From NCBI GenBank assembly GCA_022821685.1, contig JAJEDD010000034.1:151811-215810 (forward strand): DNA of 64,000 nucleotides, in the 5' to 3' direction. This DNA comes from Acidimicrobiia bacterium. GTDB taxonomy: Bacteria > Actinomycetota > Acidimicrobiia > Acidimicrobiales > Aldehydirespiratoraceae. Shown here in pieces: positions 27,425 through 34,776 of this stretch. Below the pieces are notes generated by a model that worked only from the letters and a program-made list of their open reading frames with translations, did no database searches and was not told the origin of the DNA. Each line of letters starts with the position of its first letter. Position 1 is the stretch's first letter. Position numbers and translations under genes: made by a program.

Positions 27425-28540
27425 ATGGATCACCAACCCCCACGAAATCCCGCCCATACCGGCGCGCCCCGGCGAATCAATCGTCGAGGGACTCGGGTGT
27501 TCCTCGGCCTGTTCGCTGTGGCCGCAGTCTCCATGATCGCGGCAGCCTGCAGCGGCGACCGCGCCGGGGATTCCGACGACCTCGCGGGCACCACGGTGAC
27601 GCTGCTCACCCATGACTCGTTCTACGTCTCGCCCGAGACGTTCGAGGCGTTCACCGCGGCCACCGGCATCGAGGTGGAGCAGCTCGCCTCCGGCGATGCC
27701 GGCGCGCTGGTGGCCCAGGCCTGCCTCACCGCGGGCGAGCCGCTGGGTGATGTGCTGTTCGGGATCGACAACACGTTCTTGCAGCGCGGCCTCGACTGCG
27801 CCATGTTCGAGCCGCACACTTCCCCCGGCCTCGCCGGGGTGCCCGAGCGCTTCGTGCTCGATCCCGAGCACCGGGTCACGCCGGTCGACTTCGGCGACGT
27901 GTGCCTCAACTACTGGATCGACGCCTTCGACGGCTCGCCGCCGCCCCCGTCGTCCCTCGACGATCTGACCGACCCGGCCTACGAGGGAATGCTCGTCGTG
28001 CAGAGCCCCGAGACCTCGTCGCCGGGCCTGGCCTTCCTGCTGGCCACCGTCGCCCGCTACGGCGACGGCTGGGAGGACTACTGGGCCGCGCTGCGCGACA
28101 ACGGCGTGTCGGTCACCGCCGGCTGGGAGGACGCCTACTACGGCGAGTTCACCGCGGGCGGCGGTGACCGGCCGATCGTGGTGTCGTATGCGTCGAGCCC
28201 GCCCGCGGAGGTCATCTTCGCTGATCCGCCCGTCGACGAGCCCCCCACCGGTGTCGTCACCGCCAGCTGCTACCGCCAGATCGAGTTCGCCGGCGTGCTC
28301 GCCGGTGCCGACAACCCCGCAGGGGCCCGGGCCCTGGTCGACTTCATGCTCACCGACACGTTCCAGAACGACGTTCCGCTCAACATGTTCGTGTTCCCGG
28401 TCGCCGCGGCGGCCACCCTGCCGCCGGAGTTCGTGGCCCACGCCGAGATCGCGGCCGCCCCGTTCATGTTGGACCCGGCCGAGATCGAGGCCCAGCGCGA
28501 CGCCTGGACCGACCGCTGGGTGGAGATAGTCCTGCGCTGA
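27425..28540 (+). CDS. thiB: Thiamine ABC transporter substrate-binding lipoprotein
   Basis: A 371-residue solute-binding protein of the ThiB family. An Arg-rich N-terminus and hydrophobic VFLGLFAVAAVSMIAAAC form a lipoprotein signal with the lipobox Cys at residue 42. TVTLLTHDSFYVS begins the mature domain, and PLGDVLFGIDNTFL matches the ligand-site region of ThiB. It would deliver thiamine or its phosphates to ThiP/ThiQ at the membrane. The ATG at 27425 was chosen for its position 6-10 nt after GGAGGAAG of the riboswitch. It is first in a tight thiBPQ operon (8 bp, then 0 bp). Confidence 0.92.
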   Translation: MDHQPPRNPAHTGAPRRINRRGTRVFLGLFAVAAVSMIAAACSGDRAGDSDDLAGTTVTLLTHDSFYVSPETFEAFTAATGIEVEQLASGDAGALVAQACLTAGEPLGDVLFGIDNTFLQRGLDCAMFEPHTSPGLAGVPERFVLDPEHRVTPVDFGDVCLNYWIDAFDGSPPPPSSLDDLTDPAYEGMLVVQSPETSSPGLAFLLATVARYGDGWEDYWAALRDNGVSVTAGWEDAYYGEFTAGGGDRPIVVSYASSPPAEVIFADPPVDEPPTGVVTASCYRQIEFAGVLAGADNPAGARALVDFMLTDTFQNDVPLNMFVFPVAAAATLPPEFVAHAEIAAAPFMLDPAEIEAQRDAWTDRWVEIVLR

Positions 28541-28548
28541 ACCGCCCC

Positions 28549-30231
28549 GTGCGAGCAAGCCGCGCCCGCTCGGAGCCTGCGACCTTGACGGCCCCGGTCC
28601 GGATCGTTCGGGGTGCCGCCGCCGCGCTGCCCGCAGTGGCGGTGGTCGCCTTCATGGTGCTGTTCTTCGCCTGGCCCATCGCCGGGGTGATCGCACGAGG
28701 CTTCGGCGGGACCAGTCCGGCCGGGCTGCTGGGCGAAGTGCTCGGCTCTGGTTCGCATCGCTCGGTGATCTGGTTCACCGCCTGGCAGGCGGCCGTGTCC
28801 ACCGCTGCAACCGTGGCGGTGGCGCTGCCCGCGGCCGCTGCCATGGCCCGGCTGCGCTTCCGGGGGCAGCGGCTGATGAGGGCGCTGGCGACGGTGCCGT
28901 TCGTGCTGCCGACCGTGGTGGTGGCCGCCGCCTTCGAGGGCGTTTTCGCCCGGTTCGGCCTCGCCGGCGGCGACGGGGTGAACCTGCGCCACACGGTGTG
29001 GGCCATCCTGGCGGCCCATGTGTTCTTCAACTACGCCGTGGTGCTGCGAACGGTCGGCGCCCACTGGGCCAACCTCGACGCCCGGGTGGAGGACCAGGCC
29101 AGGGTGTTCGGCGCCTCGCGGATCGCGGTCTTCCGTCGCGTCGTGCTGCCCCGACTGGCACCGTCGGTAGCGGCGGCCTCGGCCATCGTCTACCTGTTCT
29201 CGTTCACGTCTTTCGGGGTGGTGCTGATACTGGGAGGACCGGCCCGGGCCACCATCGAGACCGAGATCTACCGCTACGCAGTGGTCCGGCTCGACCTGGA
29301 GACGGCCGCGGCCCTGGCTGTGGTGCAGTTGGCCGCGGTGATTGCCCTCGTGGCGGTGTCGAACGCGCTCGAGCGGCGGCGGGCCACCGTCGAGCCCGCC
29401 TCCTCGCCTGCGGCCGCGCCCCGGCGCAGAGGCCCCGGCCTGATCGCCAACCTGACGGTGATGGCGCTGATCCTGGGCCTGCCGCTGGCGGTGCTGGTGG
29501 AGCGGTCGTTCGCGGCTGGCCGCAGCGGCGGCTACACGATTCGCAACTACACCGCCATGGCCGAGCGTGTCAGCCTGCTGCCCGACACGGCCCTGGCCGC
29601 CCTGGGAAACTCGCTCGCCTTCGCGTTTCCCGCCGCCGCGCTGGCGCTGCTGGTGGGTGGGGCGGCCGCGCTGGTGGTGCTGCGGTCGGACTCCCGAGGC
29701 GCCCTCTTGGGCCGAGCCTTCGACATTGGGCTGACCCTGCCGCTGGGCGTCTCGGCGGTCACCATCGGACTGGGGTTCCTGTTGGTGCTCGACCGCCCGC
29801 CCATCGACATCCGCACCTCGGTGATCGTGGTGCCCATCGCCCACGCCCTAGTGGGGATTCCCTTCGTGGTGCGGACGCTGGTGCCGATGCTGCGCACCGT
29901 GAATCCTCGGGCTCGGGAGGCGGCGGCGGTGCTCGGCGCCCCGCCCCGGCGGGTGCGCCGCGAGGTGGACCTGCGGGTGGCGGCCCGGGGCGTGGCCGTC
30001 GGCGCCGGGTTCGCCTTCGCGGTGTCGCTGGGGGAGTTCGGGGCGACGTCTTTCATCCCCCGCCGGCCCGAGACGCTCACCGCCCCGCTGGCGCTGTTCC
30101 GGCTGCTGGGCACCCCCGGCGAGGCCCTGAGGGGCCAGGCCATGGCGCTGGCGGTGGCGCTCATGGCGCTCACCGCTGTGGCAGTCTTCGTCATGGACCT
30201 TTGGGGCGACACCCGCAGGGGGGCGTTCTAG
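28549..30231 (+). CDS. thiP: Thiamine ABC transporter permease
   Basis: A 560-residue inner-membrane permease with two fused binding-protein-dependent transport domains, about 12 hydrophobic segments in total. The cytoplasmic coupling loops are visible as EDQARVFGASRIAVFRRVVL in the first half and REAAAVLGAPPRRVRREVDL in the second, each with the EAA-type signature. The two-domain length fits ThiP (about 530-560). It directly precedes thiQ, whose ATG follows the TAG stop without a gap, implying translational coupling and 1:1 assembly. Confidence 0.9.
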   Translation: MRASRARSEPATLTAPVRIVRGAAAALPAVAVVAFMVLFFAWPIAGVIARGFGGTSPAGLLGEVLGSGSHRSVIWFTAWQAAVSTAATVAVALPAAAAMARLRFRGQRLMRALATVPFVLPTVVVAAAFEGVFARFGLAGGDGVNLRHTVWAILAAHVFFNYAVVLRTVGAHWANLDARVEDQARVFGASRIAVFRRVVLPRLAPSVAAASAIVYLFSFTSFGVVLILGGPARATIETEIYRYAVVRLDLETAAALAVVQLAAVIALVAVSNALERRRATVEPASSPAAAPRRRGPGLIANLTVMALILGLPLAVLVERSFAAGRSGGYTIRNYTAMAERVSLLPDTALAALGNSLAFAFPAAALALLVGGAAALVVLRSDSRGALLGRAFDIGLTLPLGVSAVTIGLGFLLVLDRPPIDIRTSVIVVPIAHALVGIPFVVRTLVPMLRTVNPRAREAAAVLGAPPRRVRREVDLRVAARGVAVGAGFAFAVSLGEFGATSFIPRRPETLTAPLALFRLLGTPGEALRGQAMALAVALMALTAVAVFVMDLWGDTRRGAF

Positions 30232-31236
30232 ATGTTGACGGTGAGCGGGGCCAGGGTCGCCTTCGGCCGGGTCGCAGCCCTCGACGGGGTCGACTTGGAG
30301 GCGGCGACCGGCGAGGTTGTCGCCATTCTGGGTCCGAGCGGCTGCGGCAAGAGCACGCTGCTGCGGGCCGTGGCCGGCTTGCAGCCCCTAGACGGCGGCG
30401 AGGTCCGCTGGGACGGCGAGGATCTGGCCGGTCTGCCGGTGCATCGCCGCGACTTCGGGCTGATGTTCCAGGAGCACGCCCTGTTCTCGCACCGCGATGT
30501 GGCCGCCAACGTGGCGTTCGGGCTGCGGATGCAGAAGATCGACGCGTCGGCCCGCCGCCGCCGGGTGGCCGAGGTGCTGGCGCTGGTGGGTCTGGCCGGC
30601 TTCGAGCCGCGCCAGATCGCCACGCTGTCGGGCGGCGAGGCCCAGCGGGTGGCGCTGGCCCGCTCGCTGGCCCCCGAGCCCCGGCTGTTGATGCTCGACG
30701 AGCCGCTGGGCTCGCTGGACCGTCCCCGCCGCGACGAGCTCACCGAGGAGTTGAGGACTCTGCTGCGCCGCCTCGGCGTGACCGTCCTGCACGTCACCCA
30801 CGACCACGACGAGGCCTTCGCGGTGGCCGACCGGGTGGCGGTGATGCAGTCGGGCCGCATCGCTCGGATCGGTTCCCCGGCCGACATCTGGCACGATCCC
30901 CGAAGCGAGGCGGTGGCCCGCTTCCTGGGCCACGCCAACGTGGTGACCGTCGGGAACGACGGCGCGGTGCCCTGGGGCCGCTTGAGCGCCCCCACAGGCT
31001 CCGCAGTGCTCCGCGCCGACGCCTTCACCCGCCTTGATGAACTGCCGTCGAGCACCGGCGACGCCGTCACCGGCAACGTTGCCGATGTCCGCTTCCGAGG
31101 AGACCATTACGAGCTGATCCTGCGAACCGTCCCCGGCAACTTCGCCCTGCTGGCACGAGACCCCGGCGCGGCCACCGTCGGCGAGACGCTCAGCTACTCG
31201 ATAGACACCACCAAGCTTGCCCCCCTGGAGGGCTGA
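30232..31236 (+). CDS. thiQ: Thiamine ABC transporter ATP-binding protein with C-terminal TOBE-like extension
   Basis: A 334-residue ABC ATPase. Walker A is GPSGCGKST (about 36-44), the Q-loop lies in LMFQEHALF, the signature is LSGGEAQRVALARSL, Walker B is LLMLDEPLGSLD and the switch is VTHDHDEA. It is about 100 residues longer than E. coli ThiQ. The extra C-terminal part (about 240-334) looks like the TOBE regulatory domain of the PotA/FbpC group. Its place in the riboswitch-controlled operon makes thiamine the likely substrate. It converges on the MFS gene, 14 bp away. Confidence 0.88.
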   Translation: MLTVSGARVAFGRVAALDGVDLEAATGEVVAILGPSGCGKSTLLRAVAGLQPLDGGEVRWDGEDLAGLPVHRRDFGLMFQEHALFSHRDVAANVAFGLRMQKIDASARRRRVAEVLALVGLAGFEPRQIATLSGGEAQRVALARSLAPEPRLLMLDEPLGSLDRPRRDELTEELRTLLRRLGVTVLHVTHDHDEAFAVADRVAVMQSGRIARIGSPADIWHDPRSEAVARFLGHANVVTVGNDGAVPWGRLSAPTGSAVLRADAFTRLDELPSSTGDAVTGNVADVRFRGDHYELILRTVPGNFALLARDPGAATVGETLSYSIDTTKLAPLEG

Positions 31237-31250
31237 GCGAAGCCCCGCAT

Positions 31251-32510
31251 TCAGGCGAGTTGGCGGTGGCGGGTCAACCGGGCGGTGATCCAGGCGCCGG
31301 CGGCGGCGGCGACTAGCAGCAGGGCGGCAATGCCCGAGTAGTGGCTCAGCGACTGGTAGCCGAGAAGCTCGACCAGGGCCCCCGACGACATGCCGCCCAC
31401 CGCGCCGCCGGTGATCATCACGAAGTCGGCGCCGCCCTGCACCTCCACCCGCTGGTGGACGGGGAAGGCGTTGGTGAGCAGCGTGCTGCCCGCGATCAGC
31501 CCGCAGCTCCAGCCGATGCCGATGAGGGTGAGGCCGCTGAACAAACCGGCGCTGTGCCCGGGGTCGGTGTGGCCGGCCAACTCCGCGCCCACGAACAGGA
31601 TCAGTCCGCCGACAGTGACCACCGTGTGGGTTCCCAGCCGGTCGACGAGCCATCCCACCAGCGGCGAGAAGGCGTACATCCCGACGATGTGCAGAGAGAT
31701 CACCTGGCCGATCACCGCCAGGTCCTGATTGCCGCTGGTCATGTGCAGCGGCGTGGCCGTCATAACCCCCACCATCACCAGCTGCCCCACCAGCATGGCC
31801 AGCAGGGCGAGGCGGGCCTCGGGCACGGTCGCGATCCGGCGGACCACGGTGGCCGGAGACGCCGGGCGGGGCGCCTCCGAACCGATCGTGCCGAGCACCT
31901 CGAGCGGGTCGGGCCGCAGCCAGACGTGGGTGATGGCCAGCCCGGCCACAAACATTGCCGTGCTCAGCACATAGGGACCGGCCAGCTCGGGAAGGCCGAC
32001 GAACCCGGCAGCGTCGGCAATCGGGCCCAGCGCGAAGGCCGGCCCGGTGGCTGCGCCGAAGGTGGAGGCCCACACCAGCATGCCGATGGCTCGGGCCCGG
32101 CGGTCCTCGGCGGCGTTGTCGGCCACCGCATAGCGGGCGGCCAGGTTGGTGGCCTGGCCCGCGCCGACCCCGATCATGCCCAGCACCACCAGCGGGTACA
32201 GGCTGAACAGGGCCGCCAGCACCGCCGCCAGCGCTCCCGCCGCGCCGGCCCACCATCCGGCCACCAATCCCGAGCGCCGGCCCAGGCGGGCCATGCGGCG
32301 CGACAGTGGAACGGCGGCGGCCATGCTGCCGATCGACATCGAGCCCGCGGCCAGCGTCGCCAGCGTGGCGCTGCCGGTGATCTCCTCGGCCAGCACCGCC
32401 GAGGCTGCGAACGCCGCCCCCATGGCCATCGTCGTGGGAACCACCGAGCTCATCGACACCGCCACGGTGCGCCGCTGCACCGCGGCCCGGTCGTAGGCCT
32501 CAGCAGTCAC
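31251..32510 (-). CDS. Major facilitator superfamily transporter, substrate unknown
   Basis: A 419-residue membrane protein with about 12 hydrophobic segments in two halves split by a polar loop near residues 200-225. The loop between helices 2 and 3 carries SRRMARLGRRSG, the basic MFS motif A region. PLVGWLVDRLGTHTVV in the second half repeats the G-x-L-x-D-R-x-G pattern. The relatives best fitting this pattern are drug/metabolite exporters, but the substrate cannot be inferred. The GTG start at 32510 is the only one that keeps the polar N-terminal tail before helix 1. Confidence 0.8.
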   Translation of the reverse strand: MTAEAYDRAAVQRRTVAVSMSSVVPTTMAMGAAFAASAVLAEEITGSATLATLAAGSMSIGSMAAAVPLSRRMARLGRRSGLVAGWWAGAAGALAAVLAALFSLYPLVVLGMIGVGAGQATNLAARYAVADNAAEDRRARAIGMLVWASTFGAATGPAFALGPIADAAGFVGLPELAGPYVLSTAMFVAGLAITHVWLRPDPLEVLGTIGSEAPRPASPATVVRRIATVPEARLALLAMLVGQLVMVGVMTATPLHMTSGNQDLAVIGQVISLHIVGMYAFSPLVGWLVDRLGTHTVVTVGGLILFVGAELAGHTDPGHSAGLFSGLTLIGIGWSCGLIAGSTLLTNAFPVHQRVEVQGGADFVMITGGAVGGMSSGALVELLGYQSLSHYSGIAALLLVAAAAGAWITARLTRHRQLA

Positions 32511-32530
32511 CGGCCGCTGGCCGGCACGTC

Positions 32531-32636
32531 GAGGCCGAGCGAATAGGTGAGCGAATCCGGTTCATACGGGCGAGGCCGTGGCCCGAGCGGCCCGTGAGCG
32601 CAGCGAACAAGAGCGGGAATGACACCGCTGCTGCGC
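32531..32636 (+). repeat. Dispersed intergenic element, copy B
   Basis: It begins GAGGCCGAGCGAATAGG and contains ACGGGC...GCCCGT around an inner GGCCGTGGCC, which can fold into a hairpin. The core at 32594-32617 (GTGAGCGCAGCGAACA...GAGCGGG) is followed by AATGACACCGCTGC, a tail shared with copy E. It lies in a 270-bp spacer between the divergent MFS and CoA-transferase genes; the remainder of that spacer shows no gene. Confidence 0.8.
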
Positions 32637-32780
32637 GAGAGGCTTGCCGTCAATCCGCGCATGTTCTTGGCCAAGGTCAGATCCACGATGCAGGCCACCG
32701 ACCGACGCTATACCCCAACTGGGAAGCGGAGATAGCTTGCCGTTGAGGTTGAGGGTATAGCCGCACGGAAGGGGAGGGGT

Positions 32781-33923
32781 ATGGGGCCGTTGACAGGGGT
32801 CCGGGTGATTGAGATTGCCGGCATCGGGCCGGGGCCGTTCTGCGCCATGATGCTGGCCGACATGGGTGCCGACGTGGTGCGGGTCGACCGGGCCGCCGCG
32901 GTGCGTGGCGGCGACCCCGAGGATCCTCCCCGCGACCTCCTCAACCGGGGCAGGCGCTCAATCGGCATCAACCTCAAGTCTCCCGCTGGGGTCGAGACGG
33001 TGCTGTCGCTGATCGACGGCGCCGACGCGCTGGTTGAGGGGTTCCGTCCCGGCGTGGCCGAGCGTCTCGGGATCGGCCCGCAGCACTGCCTGGACCGCAA
33101 TCCGCGCCTGGTGCACGGCCGGATGACCGGCTGGGGCCAGGACGGCCCCTACGCCGGCGCTGCGGGCCACGACATCAACTACATCGCCCTGTCCGGGGCG
33201 CTGCACGGCATCGGCCGGCGGGGCGAGGCGCCGGTGCCGCCCCTCAACCTGGTCGGCGACTTCGGCGGCGGTGGCATGTACCTCGCCTTCGGGATGGCGT
33301 GCGCCCTGCTGGAGGCCCGCCGCTCAGGGCGGGGACAGGTGGTGGACGCAGCCATGGTCGACGGGGCCGCGTCGCTGATGACCGTCTTCTTCGGGATGGC
33401 CGGCTCGGGCTTCTGGAACGACGAGCGCGGCACCAACCTGCTCGACACCGGCGCCCACTTCTACAACGTGTACAAGACCGCCGACGGGGGCTACATCTCG
33501 CTGGGGCCGCTCGAGCCACAGTTCTACGCCGAGCTGAGGGAGCGGCTCGGACTGCACGGCCCGGAGTGGGACCAGCAAATGGATCGAGCTGCATGGCCTG
33601 AGCTCACCGACAAGCTCGCGGAGGTAGTGGCCCAGCGCACCCGGGCCGAGTGGTGCGAGCTGCTCGAAGGCACCGACACATGCTTCGCGCCCGTGCTGTC
33701 GCTGGCCGAGGCGCCCGAGCATCCCCACAATCGCGAGCGGGGCACCTTTGTTGAGGTGGCCGGAGCGGTCCAGCCCGGCCCGGCCCCCCGCTTCAGCCGG
33801 ACCCCGGGCGCGATCCGCCGGCCGCCGCCCCACGCCGGCCAGCACACCGACGAGATCCTGGCCGAGCTGGGCTTCGACTCCGACGAGGCAGTGGCCCTGC
33901 GGCGCGGCGGAGCGGTCGCCTGA
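32781..33923 (+). CDS. mcr: CaiB/BaiF family III CoA transferase, alpha-methylacyl-CoA racemase type
   Basis: A 380-residue enzyme matching alpha-methylacyl-CoA racemase (AMACR/Mcr), which epimerises 2-methyl-branched acyl-CoA esters during branched-lipid degradation. GIGPGPFCAMMLADMGADVV forms the N-terminal CoA-binding region. GHDINYIALSG carries the presumed catalytic His and NLVGDFGGGG the catalytic Asp, both conserved in the racemase branch. The length of about 380 is also AMACR-like rather than the ~400-residue formyl-CoA transferases. A strong GGAGGGG precedes the ATG. Its TGA overlaps the next ATG (TGATG). Confidence 0.85.
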   Translation: MGPLTGVRVIEIAGIGPGPFCAMMLADMGADVVRVDRAAAVRGGDPEDPPRDLLNRGRRSIGINLKSPAGVETVLSLIDGADALVEGFRPGVAERLGIGPQHCLDRNPRLVHGRMTGWGQDGPYAGAAGHDINYIALSGALHGIGRRGEAPVPPLNLVGDFGGGGMYLAFGMACALLEARRSGRGQVVDAAMVDGAASLMTVFFGMAGSGFWNDERGTNLLDTGAHFYNVYKTADGGYISLGPLEPQFYAELRERLGLHGPEWDQQMDRAAWPELTDKLAEVVAQRTRAEWCELLEGTDTCFAPVLSLAEAPEHPHNRERGTFVEVAGAVQPGPAPRFSRTPGAIRRPPPHAGQHTDEILAELGFDSDEAVALRRGGAVA

Positions 33924-34013
33924 TGGCGGTGACGGCATCGGCCCCACCTCCCTCGGGCTGGGGCTGTGTGTGCTTGAGCGGAGCAGTCGCCTGATGGCGG
34001 TGGCCGCATCGGC
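33910..34013 (+). repeat. Direct repeat (71-bp period) spanning a stop/start junction
   Basis: Units at 33910 and 33981 share about 30 of 34 bases around GTCGCCTGATGGCGGTG. Each unit contains a TGATG overlap: the first joins the CoA-transferase stop to a short ORF, the second joins that ORF's stop to the membrane-protein start. Confidence 0.75.
33923..33994 (+). CDS. Possible 23-residue coupling ORF created by the junction repeat
   Basis: The ATG overlaps the preceding TGA, and the ORF ends in a TGA that overlaps the next ATG. The predicted peptide starts MAVTASAPPPSG and contains two Cys near the middle. It has no recognisable domain. It may be only a translational relay left by the 71-bp duplication, and there is no independent evidence of a functional peptide. 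Confidence 0.3.
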   Translation: MAVTASAPPPSGWGCVCLSGAVA

Positions 34014-34377
34014 TGTCGCCGGGGTCCACGACTGGTTCTCGTGGGTGGTGATCGCCTCCAACGCCGCGGCCGGAGGCTGGGCCCTCGCCGCCCACTATCG
34101 GGACGGCCTGCGCAGGCGGTCGCTGTGGGTGCTGACGGTGTTGGCGCAGCTCAGCGTGTTTGTGCAGGCCGGTCTCGGCTCGTGGCTCATCGTGCGCGAC
34201 GGCCGCGAGGTCCCGGACCTCCACTCCCTCTACGGGTTCTCGGCACTGGTGGCCGTCGGCATCGCCTACAGCTACCGCCAGCAGCTTCGGGCCCGCCTAT
34301 ATCTGCTGTACGGCTTCACCGGGCTGTTCCTGATGGGCTTGGGTATCCGAGCCGTGTTCCTGGACAGCTTCGCCTAG
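33994..34377 (+). CDS. Small four-helix membrane protein of unknown function
   Basis: A 127-residue protein with four hydrophobic segments (about 12-32, 46-68, 76-96, 104-125). Typical stretches are VVIASNAAAGGWALAAHY and YGFTGLFLMGLGIRAVFL. Short basic loops (RDGLRRRS, YRQQLRAR) suggest cytoplasmic sides. No catalytic motif is visible and no named family is recognised with certainty. The ATG at 33994 was chosen because it sits in the second TGATG junction; upstream in-frame sequence is a shadow of the CoA-transferase gene. Confidence 0.7.
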   Translation: MAVAASAVAGVHDWFSWVVIASNAAAGGWALAAHYRDGLRRRSLWVLTVLAQLSVFVQAGLGSWLIVRDGREVPDLHSLYGFSALVAVGIAYSYRQQLRARLYLLYGFTGLFLMGLGIRAVFLDSFA

Positions 34378-34490
34378 AAGGCCCGATCCCGCCGCCTCCC
34401 GAGGTCGAGCGGATTGGCTGATCCCGCGGCCAGGCCGAACGCCTAGCGGATTGACCCCCCTCCTTTCGCCGGGTGTCGGCGCGCTTGCTC

Positions 34491-34496
34491 TAGGCT
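34491..34496 (+). promoter_or_regulatory. -10 box of the cold-shock-like gene
   Basis: TAGGCT ends 8 nt before the GTG at 34505, a leaderless arrangement that selects this start over the upstream in-frame TTG. Confidence 0.5.
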
Positions 34497-34504
34497 GCGG
34501 CCTC

Positions 34505-34726
34505 GTGCAGGGCGTCATCAAGAGCTACGACCCCGTCACCGGCGACGGGGTGCTCGTCAACGAGGCCGATCTGGCCGACATCGACCTGGCGGCCGACGCG
34601 CTGGAGGGGTCGCTGTTCCGGATGCTGCGCCAGGGCCAGCGGGTGCAGTTCGACCTCGACGATCACGGCAGGGCCACCCGGCTGCGCCTCGGCTCCGAAG
34701 TCGACATGGGCACGCCCGACTTCTAG
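34505..34726 (+). CDS. Cold-shock-domain-like small protein lacking the usual aromatic RNA-binding residues
   Basis: A 73-residue protein with the outline of an OB-fold cold-shock domain. VQGVIKSYDPVTGDGVLVN takes the place of strands 1-2, and GQRVQFDLDDHGRATRLRL resembles the final strands. The RNP1 pattern K-G-F-G-F-I is replaced by TGDGVLV and the RNP2 region by IDLAADALEG, so the exposed aromatics that bind single-stranded nucleic acid are missing. It may be a degenerate Csp-like protein with another ligand. It is convergent with pckA. Confidence 0.6.
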   Translation: MQGVIKSYDPVTGDGVLVNEADLADIDLAADALEGSLFRMLRQGQRVQFDLDDHGRATRLRLGSEVDMGTPDF

Positions 34727-34746
34727 CCGACCTTCTTGGGGCGTGT

Positions 34747-34766
34747 ACGGGTAGGTACCAGCCCGT
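34747..34766. terminator. Possible bidirectional hairpin between convergent genes
   Basis: ACGGG (34747-34751) pairs with CCCGT (34762-34766) around an inner GGTACC palindrome, in the 50-bp gap between two convergent genes. There is no T-run, so intrinsic termination is uncertain. Confidence 0.4.
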
Positions 34767-34776
34767 TGCGGCGCCG

